Below are positions 1 through 8,607 of a DNA stretch of 64,000 nucleotides, piece by piece. The DNA lies in the NCBI GenBank assembly GCA_046073825.1, contig JBJTMY010000097.1, forward strand, positions 6,451 to 70,450. Direction: 5' to 3'. Position 1 is the first letter of the stretch; every line of letters begins with the position of its first letter. The notes under the pieces are model-generated. The model was not told the DNA's origin. It did no database searches and saw only the letters and a program-made list of their open reading frames with translations. The stretch comes from CAINEC01 sp046073825. GTDB lineage: Bacteria; Bacteroidota; Bacteroidia; AKYH767-A; OLB10. Position numbers and translations under genes: made by a program.

Positions 1-235
1 CAGAGGCGCAATTCGACAAATACACTGGTGGACAAATAGATTTGTATGAGCTTACAGAACCTGTATAAGCTTCGTCAGCGATACTAACAACATCATTATA
101 GGCGGCATCCGCCATGGCATTTTCAATTGATGTGGAAGTATCATTGTCTGCTTCAATTTTGGGAGTTTCTTTTTTTCTGCATGCATGAAGTGAGATAACC
201 ACTAATACCAATGCAAGGGGACGAAAGAATTTCAT
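1..235 (-). CDS. Putative lipoprotein, N-terminal part only
   Basis: The gene runs off the left edge; 78 N-terminal residues are visible from an ATG whose complement ends at 235. The N-terminus is a short basic and hydrophobic signal followed by a lipobox-like LHAC, so Cys18 is the likely lipidated residue. The mature part begins with charged residues and then an Ala/Asp/Ser-rich stretch; two more Cys lie near the visible end. I do not recognise a family. It is transcribed away from the TPR gene that starts at 422. Outer-membrane or periplasmic anchoring is inferred from the lipobox alone. Confidence 0.7.
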   Translation of the reverse strand, partial: MKFFRPLALVLVVISLHACRKKETPKIEADNDTSTSIENAMADAAYNDVVSIADEAYTGSVSSYKSICPPVYLSNCAS

Positions 236-390
236 AAGGCCAATTGTATTTATCAATTCAAAACGAAAGTAAAAACTTTTTGTTGCCCACCGATATTTAC
301 GCTCTTTAAAACGGTAATTATATACACTTTGGTGTTGATAAAATCGGGCATTAATGCACTAATGGGCCTCTTAATAGCGTTTCATAGCTG

Positions 391-398
391 TAATTTTG
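391..398 (+). promoter_or_regulatory. -7 box upstream of the large TPR gene
   Basis: TAATTTTG matches the Bacteroidota -7 consensus TAnnTTTG exactly. No clear TTTG lies 17-20 nt upstream. It predicts a transcript starting near 405, which favours the ATG at 422. Confidence 0.5.
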
Positions 399-421
399 AC
401 TTTCCATAGGTGTACCCGAAC

Positions 422-3400
422 ATGAAGCATAAACTTAAATTATTAATCTTAGTTGGACTACTTAGCTCTAACATTTCCTTTGCACAACATACTGAAATCT
501 TTATAGAAGCCGATAGAGATTACAAGACCGCACACGAGTTGTTTATCAAAGAAAAATACGGGGCTGCAATTGACTTATTTGATGCGTATGCAGCTTCTCC
601 GAAAGGATCATTGCCTTTAAAAATCAACGCTGCTTATTACTCAGCTGTTTCTTCTTTTGAACTTTTTAATCCGGATGCTGAATCAAAACTTCAAACATTT
701 ATTGAGAAATATCCTGAAAGCACGAAAGCGCCCCTAGCATGGTTTTATCTTGGAAGAATGTACTATCGAACCAAACAATATGGTAAAGCACTTACTGCAC
801 TTGAAAAAGCAGATGTTTATTACCTATCAGGAGATGAGGTTGCAGAATATTATTTTAAAACTGGCTATTGCTATTTTTCAAAAAACGATCAGGAGAAAGC
901 ATCTAAAAACTTTCATGAAATACTTGAGGTCGAATCTAAATATCAAACCGCAGCTCAATATTACTATGGCCATATCGCCTACACGCAAAATAATTTTAAT
1001 ACAGCACTTGAGTATTTTAAAAAACTAGATTCTTCTGCTACGTTTGGACCATTAGTGCCTTATTACATTACGCAAATGTATTTTGAACAAGCAAAGTACA
1101 ACGAGGTAATTAAGTATGGAACCGATATCCTTAGAAAATCAAATCCTCAAAATGCATCTGAAATTAATCGCATTGTTGCTGAATCATATTACAGAGCGGG
1201 TGATTACAAAAATGCGCTAACGTATTTTGATACTTACCAATCAAGTGTTCCTGCAATAAATCGTGATGACCGCTACTCTATTGCTTATTGCGAATATAAA
1301 AATGGCGACTATAAAACTGCCGCCTCCAACTTTGAACGCGTAACAGAAGTAAATGACTCTTTAGGACAGAATGCGTATTATCATCTTGCGGATTGCTATT
1401 TGAAATCAAAAAACAAACAAGCAGCGAGAAATGCATTTCAATTTGCTGGTAAGAATACTTTTGATGCAAGCATTAGCGAATCATCGCAATTTAACTACGC
1501 AAAACTATCTTATGAATTAGGTTTTCAGCCTGTAGCTTTAAATGCATTTAGAAACTTCTTGGTCAACTACCCTAACTCTAAATATGCTGATGAATCAAAT
1601 GAGTTAATTGCGGTTCTTTATTTGAATACCAGAAACTATAAGGATGCATTAACAGCTTTAGATAACATCAAAATAAAAACCACTCGCTCAAAAACAGCTT
1701 ACCAAAAAGTAGCTTACTACAGAGGCGTTGAATTATTTAATGATGGTTACCTGGACAATTCCATTTCGATGTTTGAGAAAGCCATTGTAAATGATATTGA
1801 TCAAAATTTACGTGCGTTAGCAATGTATTGGAAAGCAGAGGCGCTTTATAAAGGAAATAAGTTTGATGCAGCGGTAAAGCAATATCGGATTTTTATTTTT
1901 AATCCAGCATCAGTGAATACTGAATTTTACGAGTTAGCACATTACAATTTAGGATATGCCTACTTTAAAAATGCAGAATACAATGATGCGTCCACATGGT
2001 TTAGAAAATATTTAACAAAGAAAGGGGAAGTATCTAAATCAACATTTGATGATTGTTTGTTAAGAACAGGTGACTGCTTTTATGTAACTCGTGAATTTGA
2101 AACGGCATTACCGTATTATCAGCAGGCTATCGATAACCAGGCTGCTTCCAGCGACTATGCATTATTTCAGAAAGGGATTTTACAAGGTCTTTTAGGCGAT
2201 GTTGATGGTAAAACAACAACTATGAATACCCTGTTGACGCAATATCCGAAATCAAAATTCAAAGCAGACGGATTATATGAAAAAGGAAAAGCGCAAATGA
2301 CATTGGGCAATTCAAATGAGGCTAAAAAATTGTTTAACGACTTATTGAGTGAATTTCCCAATAGCGTGTATGCTAAAAAAGCACAATTGAATATTGGTTT
2401 AATTTGTTTTAACAACAATGAAGATGATGATGCATTGGGTATTTTCAAAAAAGTAGTAAGTAATTATCCAGGATCTCCAGAAGCAGCAGAAGCCTTGGCA
2501 ACAATTAAAAGTATTTACATTTCGAATGGAACTCCAGATAAATACTTTGAATATGCGAAAACAGTTTCCAATGTAAGTATCAGTGAAGGCGCACAAGATT
2601 CGATTACTTACGAAGCAGCAGAACAACAATATTTAAATCAAAAGTTTGATGAAGCAAAGGCTTCTATGACAAAATATCTATCGCAATTTAGCAATGGCAT
2701 TTTTAAATTAAATGCGACTTTCTACATAGCAGAATGTGATTATCGCGCGAATAAATTAAATGAAGCATTAATTGGTTATGAAACCATTGTTGACCAACCT
2801 AAAAATATTTTTTCAGAAAAGTCATTGCTAAAGGCCGGCAATATCAATTATAAAAATAAGTCGTACGAAAAAGCCATTGCTCATTACGTAAAACTAGAAC
2901 AAACTGCCGATTTACGAGACAATATCATTTATGCTCAAACAGGATTGATGCGTAGTTATTTTAAAAACAAGATGTATGATCAATCCATTCTGTATGCTCA
3001 AAAATTATTATCATCCGACAAAGTATCTAATGAAATTATTGCAGAAGCGCATATTACTAATGGTCGTTGTGCACTCTTAACAGATGATTATAATACGGCT
3101 AAAAAAGAGTTTCAGTTAACCTATAAACAAAGTAGTGCAGTAGGAGCTGAATCGCGTTATAACCTTGCGCTGATAGAATTTAAACAAAACAATTTTAAAA
3201 CTTCTCAAGCCAAATGTTTTGAAATCATTAACGAAGTTCCTTCTTATGATTATTGGATTGGAAAATCATTCATCCTCTTAGCAGATAATTATGTGGCTTT
3301 AAAAGACACCTTTCAAGCAAAGCAAACATTGCAAAGTATAATCGACAATTTTGAAGTAGATCCTTCCGACCCTGAAGACATTAAAGCGTTAGCCACTTCA

Positions 3401-3493
3401 CGCTTTAATGAGATAGACGCGAATGGAAGCAAGGACCTAATGAAGCCCGAAGAGCCCAAAGAACAAGAAACAGATATTAATAACGCCAAATAA
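422..3493 (+). CDS. Large exported tetratricopeptide-repeat protein
   Basis: A 1023-residue protein with a cleavable signal peptide ending near ISFAQ, followed almost entirely by TPR helices (many A-x-x-x-Y/F and P-x-S-x-x-A patterns, e.g. YPKSKFKADGLYEKG, FPNSVYAKKAQLNIG). The C-terminus is a charged Glu/Lys/Pro tail. Such repeats are protein-interaction scaffolds; some segments resemble the BamD/YbgF type of TPR. I chose the ATG at 422 over an in-frame GTG at 410 because it sits directly before the signal peptide and follows a -7 box at 391-398. The barrel gene starts about 20 nt downstream, so the two are probably co-transcribed and act together at the outer membrane (inference). Confidence 0.85.
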   Translation: MKHKLKLLILVGLLSSNISFAQHTEIFIEADRDYKTAHELFIKEKYGAAIDLFDAYAASPKGSLPLKINAAYYSAVSSFELFNPDAESKLQTFIEKYPESTKAPLAWFYLGRMYYRTKQYGKALTALEKADVYYLSGDEVAEYYFKTGYCYFSKNDQEKASKNFHEILEVESKYQTAAQYYYGHIAYTQNNFNTALEYFKKLDSSATFGPLVPYYITQMYFEQAKYNEVIKYGTDILRKSNPQNASEINRIVAESYYRAGDYKNALTYFDTYQSSVPAINRDDRYSIAYCEYKNGDYKTAASNFERVTEVNDSLGQNAYYHLADCYLKSKNKQAARNAFQFAGKNTFDASISESSQFNYAKLSYELGFQPVALNAFRNFLVNYPNSKYADESNELIAVLYLNTRNYKDALTALDNIKIKTTRSKTAYQKVAYYRGVELFNDGYLDNSISMFEKAIVNDIDQNLRALAMYWKAEALYKGNKFDAAVKQYRIFIFNPASVNTEFYELAHYNLGYAYFKNAEYNDASTWFRKYLTKKGEVSKSTFDDCLLRTGDCFYVTREFETALPYYQQAIDNQAASSDYALFQKGILQGLLGDVDGKTTTMNTLLTQYPKSKFKADGLYEKGKAQMTLGNSNEAKKLFNDLLSEFPNSVYAKKAQLNIGLICFNNNEDDDALGIFKKVVSNYPGSPEAAEALATIKSIYISNGTPDKYFEYAKTVSNVSISEGAQDSITYEAAEQQYLNQKFDEAKASMTKYLSQFSNGIFKLNATFYIAECDYRANKLNEALIGYETIVDQPKNIFSEKSLLKAGNINYKNKSYEKAIAHYVKLEQTADLRDNIIYAQTGLMRSYFKNKMYDQSILYAQKLLSSDKVSNEIIAEAHITNGRCALLTDDYNTAKKEFQLTYKQSSAVGAESRYNLALIEFKQNNFKTSQAKCFEIINEVPSYDYWIGKSFILLADNYVALKDTFQAKQTLQSIIDNFEVDPSDPEDIKALATSRFNEIDANGSKDLMKPEEPKEQETDINNAK

Positions 3494-3513
3494 CTTTATT
3501 GCTTTTAAGAAAC

Positions 3514-5256
3514 ATGAATATGATCCGTTTAAATTATACAGCAGTTGTCAATTATTTTATAATTGCAGCTGCATCCATCCTGATAGCTAGCTCAGCAAAT
3601 GCGCAAACTGTACCAGACAGCACAAAAGGCGGAACTAAAAATTTAGGGAACGAAGACATCAATGTTTACAAGGAATACACCCCTGTATTAAATGATGCAT
3701 TCAAAATTAACATTACTCCGGTTGGTGACACATCTATTTTTAATCCCCCTACACTCACCTATACCATCGACCCTAAACCGATGAATTCGAATTATAATCT
3801 TTCGCCTATCAAACCTGTAAAAATTAAAGACGATAACATAAAAAAACTATATAAGGGTTTTATTAAAGCTGGTTATGGATTACAAAATTTACCAATGGTA
3901 GATTTATATTTCAACTCCTTACGATCAAAAGAATTTAATGCTGGTGTGCGCTACAATCACTTGTCGAGTACCGGTGGCATTACCGATTATGGAAACCCAT
4001 CTAATAACCATGATGCACTAAACGCAACGGGTATCCGCTATTTTGACAAATTGAACCTAACTACCGACATAGGATTTAAAAGAGACTTAGTTCATTATTA
4101 TGGATACAAAGCGCCCGACTTGTTTTCTAAAGCAGAAACTAAACATGTGTTGCAAGATGTAAATGCCTCATTAGGGATACAAACAAAGAAAAAAACAGAT
4201 GAATCAATCGGGTTTAATGGTGGAGTTGCATTCTATACGTTCTCTGACAATTTGCAATCATCAGAAAATAATTTTACGATAAAAGCAGGTGCGGAAAAAA
4301 CAGGTAACAAAGGCAATGCAACGTTAGATGTTTCGTATGATGCAGGTAAATATAATTTAGATACATTAGATTTTACGAGAAACATCTTTCGTATCATGCC
4401 TCGATTAAATATTAATAAAAACTTGGCCGCATTTACTTTGGGAGCTAATCTAGTTGGAGAAACTGAAAACAATATTGGCGCATTTCGCATCTACCCATTC
4501 GCAGTGGGAACCTATCATTTAATACCTGAAACTTTTACAGTTTATGGTAAAGTGAGTGGCGATTTACAACGAAATGATCTGCGTTCATTCGCTAATCAAA
4601 ATCCGTTTTTCGGCAAATATCTTTTCTTGCAAAATACCAATAACAAAATTGCATTTGAAGCAGGAGCTAAAATCAAACTGGAACACAATCTTTTATTAAC
4701 TGCATCGGCTTCTTATTCCGATTTATCAAACATGCCTTTCTTTTACAACACAGTTGATACCGTTAGTGTAGGAAAGCTTCATGACGCGCCAACAAGCTTT
4801 AATGTTCAGTATGATAACGTAAAGTATATCAAAGCGAATGCAGCTATTGAGTATAAGTTTGAAGAAAAAACGGCTGTAGGCGTTTCAGTAGAATACAACA
4901 ATTACCAAACAGACAAACTTGCTAAGCCTCTTTACACACCGGCAATTCGTGCTGGCCTTCATGGGTCCTATGCAATTGCAGAAAAAATATTTGCAAAGGC
5001 AGATGTGTTTTATATTGGGGAATCAAATGGGTTAAGCTATGACATTGACTCTTCAAAAGCGACTCATCAGTTAATCACCAACAATATTAAACTGAAAGGA
5101 TACGTAGATGCAAACCTTACAGTTGACTACCGTTATACGAAGCTACTTTCCGTTTTTATTAGTTTAAACAATGTTGGATTTACGCGCTATTTCCGTTACT
5201 ACAATTATCCCAACTATCGTTTTGTTGGCATGGCTGGATTAACCTATTCCTTTTAA
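3514..5256 (+). CDS. Outer-membrane beta-barrel protein
   Basis: About 580 residues with a signal peptide ending SSANAQ, a short periplasmic segment containing a VYKEYTPVLNDAF motif, and then alternating hydrophobic/aromatic strands typical of an outer-membrane barrel. It ends in Phe (GLTYSF), as expected for BAM-assembled barrels. It resembles the barrel half of TonB-dependent receptors, but no plug domain or TonB box is visible. The start is ATG 3514 or ATG 3520; an upstream in-frame TTG at 3499 is less likely. It follows the TPR gene by 20 nt and ends before a good hairpin terminator, so the pair looks like one operon. The substrate is unknown. Confidence 0.8.
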   Translation: MNMIRLNYTAVVNYFIIAAASILIASSANAQTVPDSTKGGTKNLGNEDINVYKEYTPVLNDAFKINITPVGDTSIFNPPTLTYTIDPKPMNSNYNLSPIKPVKIKDDNIKKLYKGFIKAGYGLQNLPMVDLYFNSLRSKEFNAGVRYNHLSSTGGITDYGNPSNNHDALNATGIRYFDKLNLTTDIGFKRDLVHYYGYKAPDLFSKAETKHVLQDVNASLGIQTKKKTDESIGFNGGVAFYTFSDNLQSSENNFTIKAGAEKTGNKGNATLDVSYDAGKYNLDTLDFTRNIFRIMPRLNINKNLAAFTLGANLVGETENNIGAFRIYPFAVGTYHLIPETFTVYGKVSGDLQRNDLRSFANQNPFFGKYLFLQNTNNKIAFEAGAKIKLEHNLLLTASASYSDLSNMPFFYNTVDTVSVGKLHDAPTSFNVQYDNVKYIKANAAIEYKFEEKTAVGVSVEYNNYQTDKLAKPLYTPAIRAGLHGSYAIAEKIFAKADVFYIGESNGLSYDIDSSKATHQLITNNIKLKGYVDANLTVDYRYTKLLSVFISLNNVGFTRYFRYYNYPNYRFVGMAGLTYSF

Positions 5257-5272
5257 TTAAAAAATCATTAGT

Positions 5273-5303
5273 AAAAAGTCCTGTAGCAATGCAGGACTTT
5301 TTT
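5273..5303 (+). terminator. Rho-independent terminator after the TPR/barrel operon
   Basis: An 11-bp stem (aaaaagtcctg / caggacttttt) with an 8-nt loop is followed by a T-rich run on the plus strand. Confidence 0.85.
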
Positions 5304-5326
5304 ATTTTTAGATAAAACATCAACTA

Positions 5327-5572
5327 ATGAAATTCGGAATTCGCATCCCTAATTTAAATAAACGCATCGCAGCTCGCACCTCAGTTAAAAGGATTATTCG
5401 TCATAGCTTAGGACTTAAAGCACCAAGAGGATGGGGATGGCTGACCAATCCGAAAAAAGCAGCTTACAACAGAATATACAACCGTACTACTGTTGGTAGT
5501 GGCTGTATGATAACATTCTTCTCTCTTGTCAGCTTATTATTTTTTTTCTTGATTTTAATTTATTGGATATAA
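5327..5572 (+). CDS. Small basic protein with C-terminal membrane segment
   Basis: An 81-residue protein. The first 55 residues are very basic and contain RTSVKRIIR and GWLTNPKKAAYNRIYNRTT, a pattern I recall from short uncharacterised proteins of several phyla. A hydrophobic segment from about residue 61 to the end (FFSLVSLLFFFLILIYWI) would place the basic part at the membrane face. It sits alone between the terminator at 5273-5303 and a converging gene. No function can be assigned; the coding call rests on the conserved-looking N-terminal motif and clean ATG and stop. Confidence 0.65.
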   Translation: MKFGIRIPNLNKRIAARTSVKRIIRHSLGLKAPRGWGWLTNPKKAAYNRIYNRTTVGSGCMITFFSLVSLLFFFLILIYWI

Positions 5573-5600
5573 AAAAAGGTACACCAGACGATGTACCTTT
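5571..5600 (-). terminator. Terminator of the acyl-CoA dehydrogenase unit
   Basis: A 9-bp stem (aaaggtaca / tgtaccttt, loop 8 nt) at 5575-5600. Read on the minus strand it is followed by seven T. The plus-strand side lacks a T tract, so it mainly serves the minus-strand genes. Confidence 0.8.
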
Positions 5601-5617
5601 CAAATGAATTTAATTTT

Positions 5618-6760
5618 TTAAGCAGTAAGAATATTACGTGCAATCACTAATTTCTGAATTTCAGAAGTTCCTTCGCCAATGGTGCATAACTTAGAATCAC
5701 GATAGAATTTTTCTACAGGGAAGTCTTTGGTATATCCATACCCGCCAAAAATCTGAACTGCTTCCGTAGAACATTTTACAGCTACCTCGCTAGCATAGTA
5801 TTTTGCAAATGCCGATTGCTTCGTCATTTTTTCTCCACGATTTTTTAAATCTGCGGCTTGCAATGTCAACAATTCTGCTGCTTCAATTTGTGTTGCCATA
5901 TCTGCTAACTTAAACGAAATAGCTTGAAAGTTGGCAATAGGTTGTCCGAATTGTTGACGCTCTTGCGAATATTTAACAGATGCATCAAAAGCACCTTTTG
6001 CAATACCTAAACTTAATGCAGCAATAGATATACGACCACCATCAAGAATTTTCATTGCTTGCTTAAATCCATCACCTACTTTACCTAAAACCTGACTTTG
6101 ATGAACACGACAATCTTCGAAAATCATTTCTGCTGTTTCAGATGCACGCATTCCAAGTTTGTTTTCTTTCTTACCAGCATTAAATCCTGGAGTTCCTCTT
6201 TCCACAACAAATGCCGTAATTCCATTTGAATCCAGCAACTCTCCAGTGCGAGCTAAAACAACAGCTACATCGCCTGAAATTCCATGAGTAATCCAATTTT
6301 TTGAACCATTAATAACCCAATAGTCGCCGTCTTGCTTCGCCACACAACGCATACGCATGGCATCTGAACCTGTATTGGCTTCTGTTAATCCCCAAGCTCC
6401 GATAAATTCTGCAGTAGCTAACTTCGGAAGGTATTTCTTCTTCTGCTCTTCATTACCAAATGTTAAAATATGTCCTGTGCATAAAGAGTTATGCGCTGCC
6501 ATCGACAATCCGATTGATCCACAAACGCGAGCCAACTCTTGAATCGCTGTTACGTATTCAAAATATCCTAACCCGGCTCCACCATATTCTTCTGGTACCA
6601 AAACTCCCATAAGACCTAAGTCGCCTAACTTTTTAAAAATATCAATAGGGAAAGTCTGTGACTCATCCCAGTCCATAAGGTAAGGGCGAATATTTTTCTC
6701 TGCAAAATCACGCACGGTTTGCGCAATCATTTCTTGGTTCTCTGTCGATTTAAATTCCAT
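5618..6760 (-). CDS. Acyl-CoA dehydrogenase (short/branched-chain type)
   Basis: A 380-residue flavoenzyme of the usual length for the SCAD/butyryl-CoA dehydrogenase group. It would oxidise acyl-CoA to 2-enoyl-CoA, passing electrons to ETF. Visible features: N-terminal helical domain; the WGLTEANTGSDA FAD/substrate motif near residue 130; GSKNWITHG; and the C-terminal GEGTSEIQK, in which Glu363 is the expected catalytic base. The chain-length preference cannot be read off with confidence. It starts 2 nt after the stop of the helix-hairpin-helix gene, so both are probably read from the promoter at 7678-7685, an odd functional pairing. Confidence 0.95.
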   Translation of the reverse strand: MEFKSTENQEMIAQTVRDFAEKNIRPYLMDWDESQTFPIDIFKKLGDLGLMGVLVPEEYGGAGLGYFEYVTAIQELARVCGSIGLSMAAHNSLCTGHILTFGNEEQKKKYLPKLATAEFIGAWGLTEANTGSDAMRMRCVAKQDGDYWVINGSKNWITHGISGDVAVVLARTGELLDSNGITAFVVERGTPGFNAGKKENKLGMRASETAEMIFEDCRVHQSQVLGKVGDGFKQAMKILDGGRISIAALSLGIAKGAFDASVKYSQERQQFGQPIANFQAISFKLADMATQIEAAELLTLQAADLKNRGEKMTKQSAFAKYYASEVAVKCSTEAVQIFGGYGYTKDFPVEKFYRDSKLCTIGEGTSEIQKLVIARNILTA

Positions 6761-6762
6761 GA

Positions 6763-7662
6763 TTATGGCGTTACTGTTAAATAAGGTGCAATTTTACGCA
6801 TGATTTTGTCATCATACAAGGGCAAAACGCTCAAGTCTTCAATTCGTTGATAATTTCCGTGTTGTTGTCGATAACTAACGATCATTTTTGCCATATTCTT
6901 AGGTAAATAAGGATGGAATAAAGAATCTGAGTTAATATTCAGGCTTTTCAAAACCTTTCCATCGGTATAAATTCTAGCTTGTATGGCTTTCAAAACAGAG
7001 TCTGGCAAGCACTTCACTTCCGTCAATTGATCTAAACTAATATACCCTCCCAAACGCATTCGATAAGCAACGATGGCTTTTGCACGTCCTTCACCAATAA
7101 GTGGCAACGCATCCAATTCATCCGTAGTTGCAACATTGATGTTTAATTTTGGCGGACTTAAATTAATAAAGCTGTCTTTTTTATGAAACACCGTTAATGC
7201 TTTAATTTCATTGTCTGGAAGCTGGATATGTTTCCACCATTTTATCAATAACTGCTCGTGAATCATTCTCATTTTTTTCAAATCTTGCTTTGTCTTAAAC
7301 CGTCCTCCTTTAGCAATGTATTTTAATATGGCTTGGGCTTGTTTTTCCGTTAATCCTAACGCCATCCAATCAGAAAGTTGGATGGTATTAGGATCAAATT
7401 GAAAAAGATCAAAATTTGTCTTATCATTTTTGGAATGAACGAATGTATTCTTCGGATGGTGTTTATATTCTTCCACCTTCGATAAAGTATCCTCCACCAC
7501 GTAATCATTTGGAGAAATTCCATTTAGCGGGACAAAATGCATAGCCAATAAAAACAACTGCTGAAAAACGATAAAAATTAAAAGCACAACAATGGCACGT
7601 TGCTCTTTAACAGTATATGTAAAATAGGATTTAAATAAATACTTCCATTTGTTTAATCGCAT
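6763..7662 (-). CDS. ComEA-like helix-hairpin-helix membrane protein
   Basis: About 299 residues. A transmembrane segment (AIVVLLIFIVFQQLFLLAM) lies near residues 23-42, followed by a linker and at least three helix-hairpin-helix units (near residues 90-125, 175-235 and 245-295), including LNINVATTDELDALPLIGEGRAK-type ComEA signature sequence. HhH domains bind DNA without sequence specificity; ComEA proteins take up DNA across the envelope. Start: I use ATG 7662, because the in-frame TTG at 7680 lies inside the -7 box 7678-7685 and would precede the transcript. The upstream region is shared with the DUF2851 gene (see 7678-7742). A DNA-uptake role is inference from domain type. Confidence 0.85.
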   Translation of the reverse strand: MRLNKWKYLFKSYFTYTVKEQRAIVVLLIFIVFQQLFLLAMHFVPLNGISPNDYVVEDTLSKVEEYKHHPKNTFVHSKNDKTNFDLFQFDPNTIQLSDWMALGLTEKQAQAILKYIAKGGRFKTKQDLKKMRMIHEQLLIKWWKHIQLPDNEIKALTVFHKKDSFINLSPPKLNINVATTDELDALPLIGEGRAKAIVAYRMRLGGYISLDQLTEVKCLPDSVLKAIQARIYTDGKVLKSLNINSDSLFHPYLPKNMAKMIVSYRQQHGNYQRIEDLSVLPLYDDKIMRKIAPYLTVTP

Positions 7663-7677
7663 TACTTGAATTTTGTT

Positions 7678-7742
7678 CAAATATATATTGCGAATAAAAA
7701 AAGAATCGGTTGATAAGTACTTATTGTCGTTTACAAACGATT
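7678..7742 (-). promoter_or_regulatory. Promoter plus putative operator shared with the DUF2851 gene
   Basis: On the minus strand: a block with CGTTT-GT-AAACG followed by the perfect palindrome TAAGTACTTA (7714-7739), 28 nt of mostly T-rich sequence, then the -7 box TATATTTG (7685-7678), and the start codon at 7662. The same arrangement, 50 of 65 bases identical and with no gaps, precedes DUF2851 at 54980-55044. No TTTG -33 element is present, which suits activator-dependent transcription (inference). Confidence 0.6.
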
Positions 7743-7778
7743 AATTCAAATTAACAGTTAGGATTTACTGCTGCTTGA

Positions 7779-8603
7779 TTAAATAAGTCCTGCTTCTGCC
7801 AAAAGCAATTCCATTTCATATTGTACCTTTTTGGCTTCTACTCCTGCTTTATCAGCAAAATCCAAATCATTGCTCGCATAAATAATCTGCCGAGAAGAGT
7901 TAACTAACAATCCACATTGATCATTAAACCCTGCTTTTGAAATTGCTTTCAAATCTCCACCTTGAGCTCCAACACCAGGCACTAAAAAAAAGTAAGCAGG
8001 CGCTATAGAACGAACATGCGCAAATTGTTCTGCTCGAGTAGCCCCTACAACAAACATTATCTGTTCTTCATTACCCCACGACTGCACAGAACGCATTACA
8101 TTTTCATATAACGGTGTATTAGATTCAACCATAGTCGATGTCTGAAAATCATTAGCACCTTCGTTGGATGTCAAAGCTAAAACGATCACCCACTTATTTT
8201 CAAAATTTAAAAATGGTATCACAGAATCCTTTCCCATGTAAGGAGCAACAGTTACTGCATCCGCTTTTAATTCATTAAAAAAAGCCTTAGCATATAACGC
8301 CGACGTATTACCGATATCTCCTCTTTTTGCATCTGCTATTATTAAGCAATCATTAGGAATATATTCAATAGTTTTCTTCAAACTCTCCCACCCTTTTATT
8401 CCTAAAGCCTCATAAAAAGCAAGATTGGGTTTATAAGCTACGCAATAATCTTTGGTGGCCTCAATTATTGCTTTATTAAACTCAAATACTGGATCATCCG
8501 AGGCAAGAAGATGCGAAGGAATTTTATCTATATCCGTATCTAAACCAACGCACAAGTACGACTTTTTCTTTTTTATCTGTTGAAATAAAGCTAAACGATT
8601 CAT
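7779..8603 (-). CDS. pyrF: Orotidine 5'-phosphate decarboxylase
   Basis: A 274-residue enzyme of the longer PyrF type. It converts OMP to UMP in pyrimidine synthesis. The Lys-Asp-Lys-Asp catalytic set is visible: Lys58, then ADAKRGDIGNT giving Asp91, Lys93 and Asp96. Phosphate-binding sequence VPGVGAQGGDL and LLVNSSRQIIYA lie near the C-terminus. It starts 4 nt after prfA, as the last gene of a purM-prfA-pyrF operon. No clear terminator hairpin is seen in the 116 nt downstream, which hold the operator of the next gene. Confidence 0.97.
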   Translation of the reverse strand: MNRLALFQQIKKKKSYLCVGLDTDIDKIPSHLLASDDPVFEFNKAIIEATKDYCVAYKPNLAFYEALGIKGWESLKKTIEYIPNDCLIIADAKRGDIGNTSALYAKAFFNELKADAVTVAPYMGKDSVIPFLNFENKWVIVLALTSNEGANDFQTSTMVESNTPLYENVMRSVQSWGNEEQIMFVVGATRAEQFAHVRSIAPAYFFLVPGVGAQGGDLKAISKAGFNDQCGLLVNSSRQIIYASNDLDFADKAGVEAKKVQYEMELLLAEAGLI

Positions 8604-8607
8604 ACTA

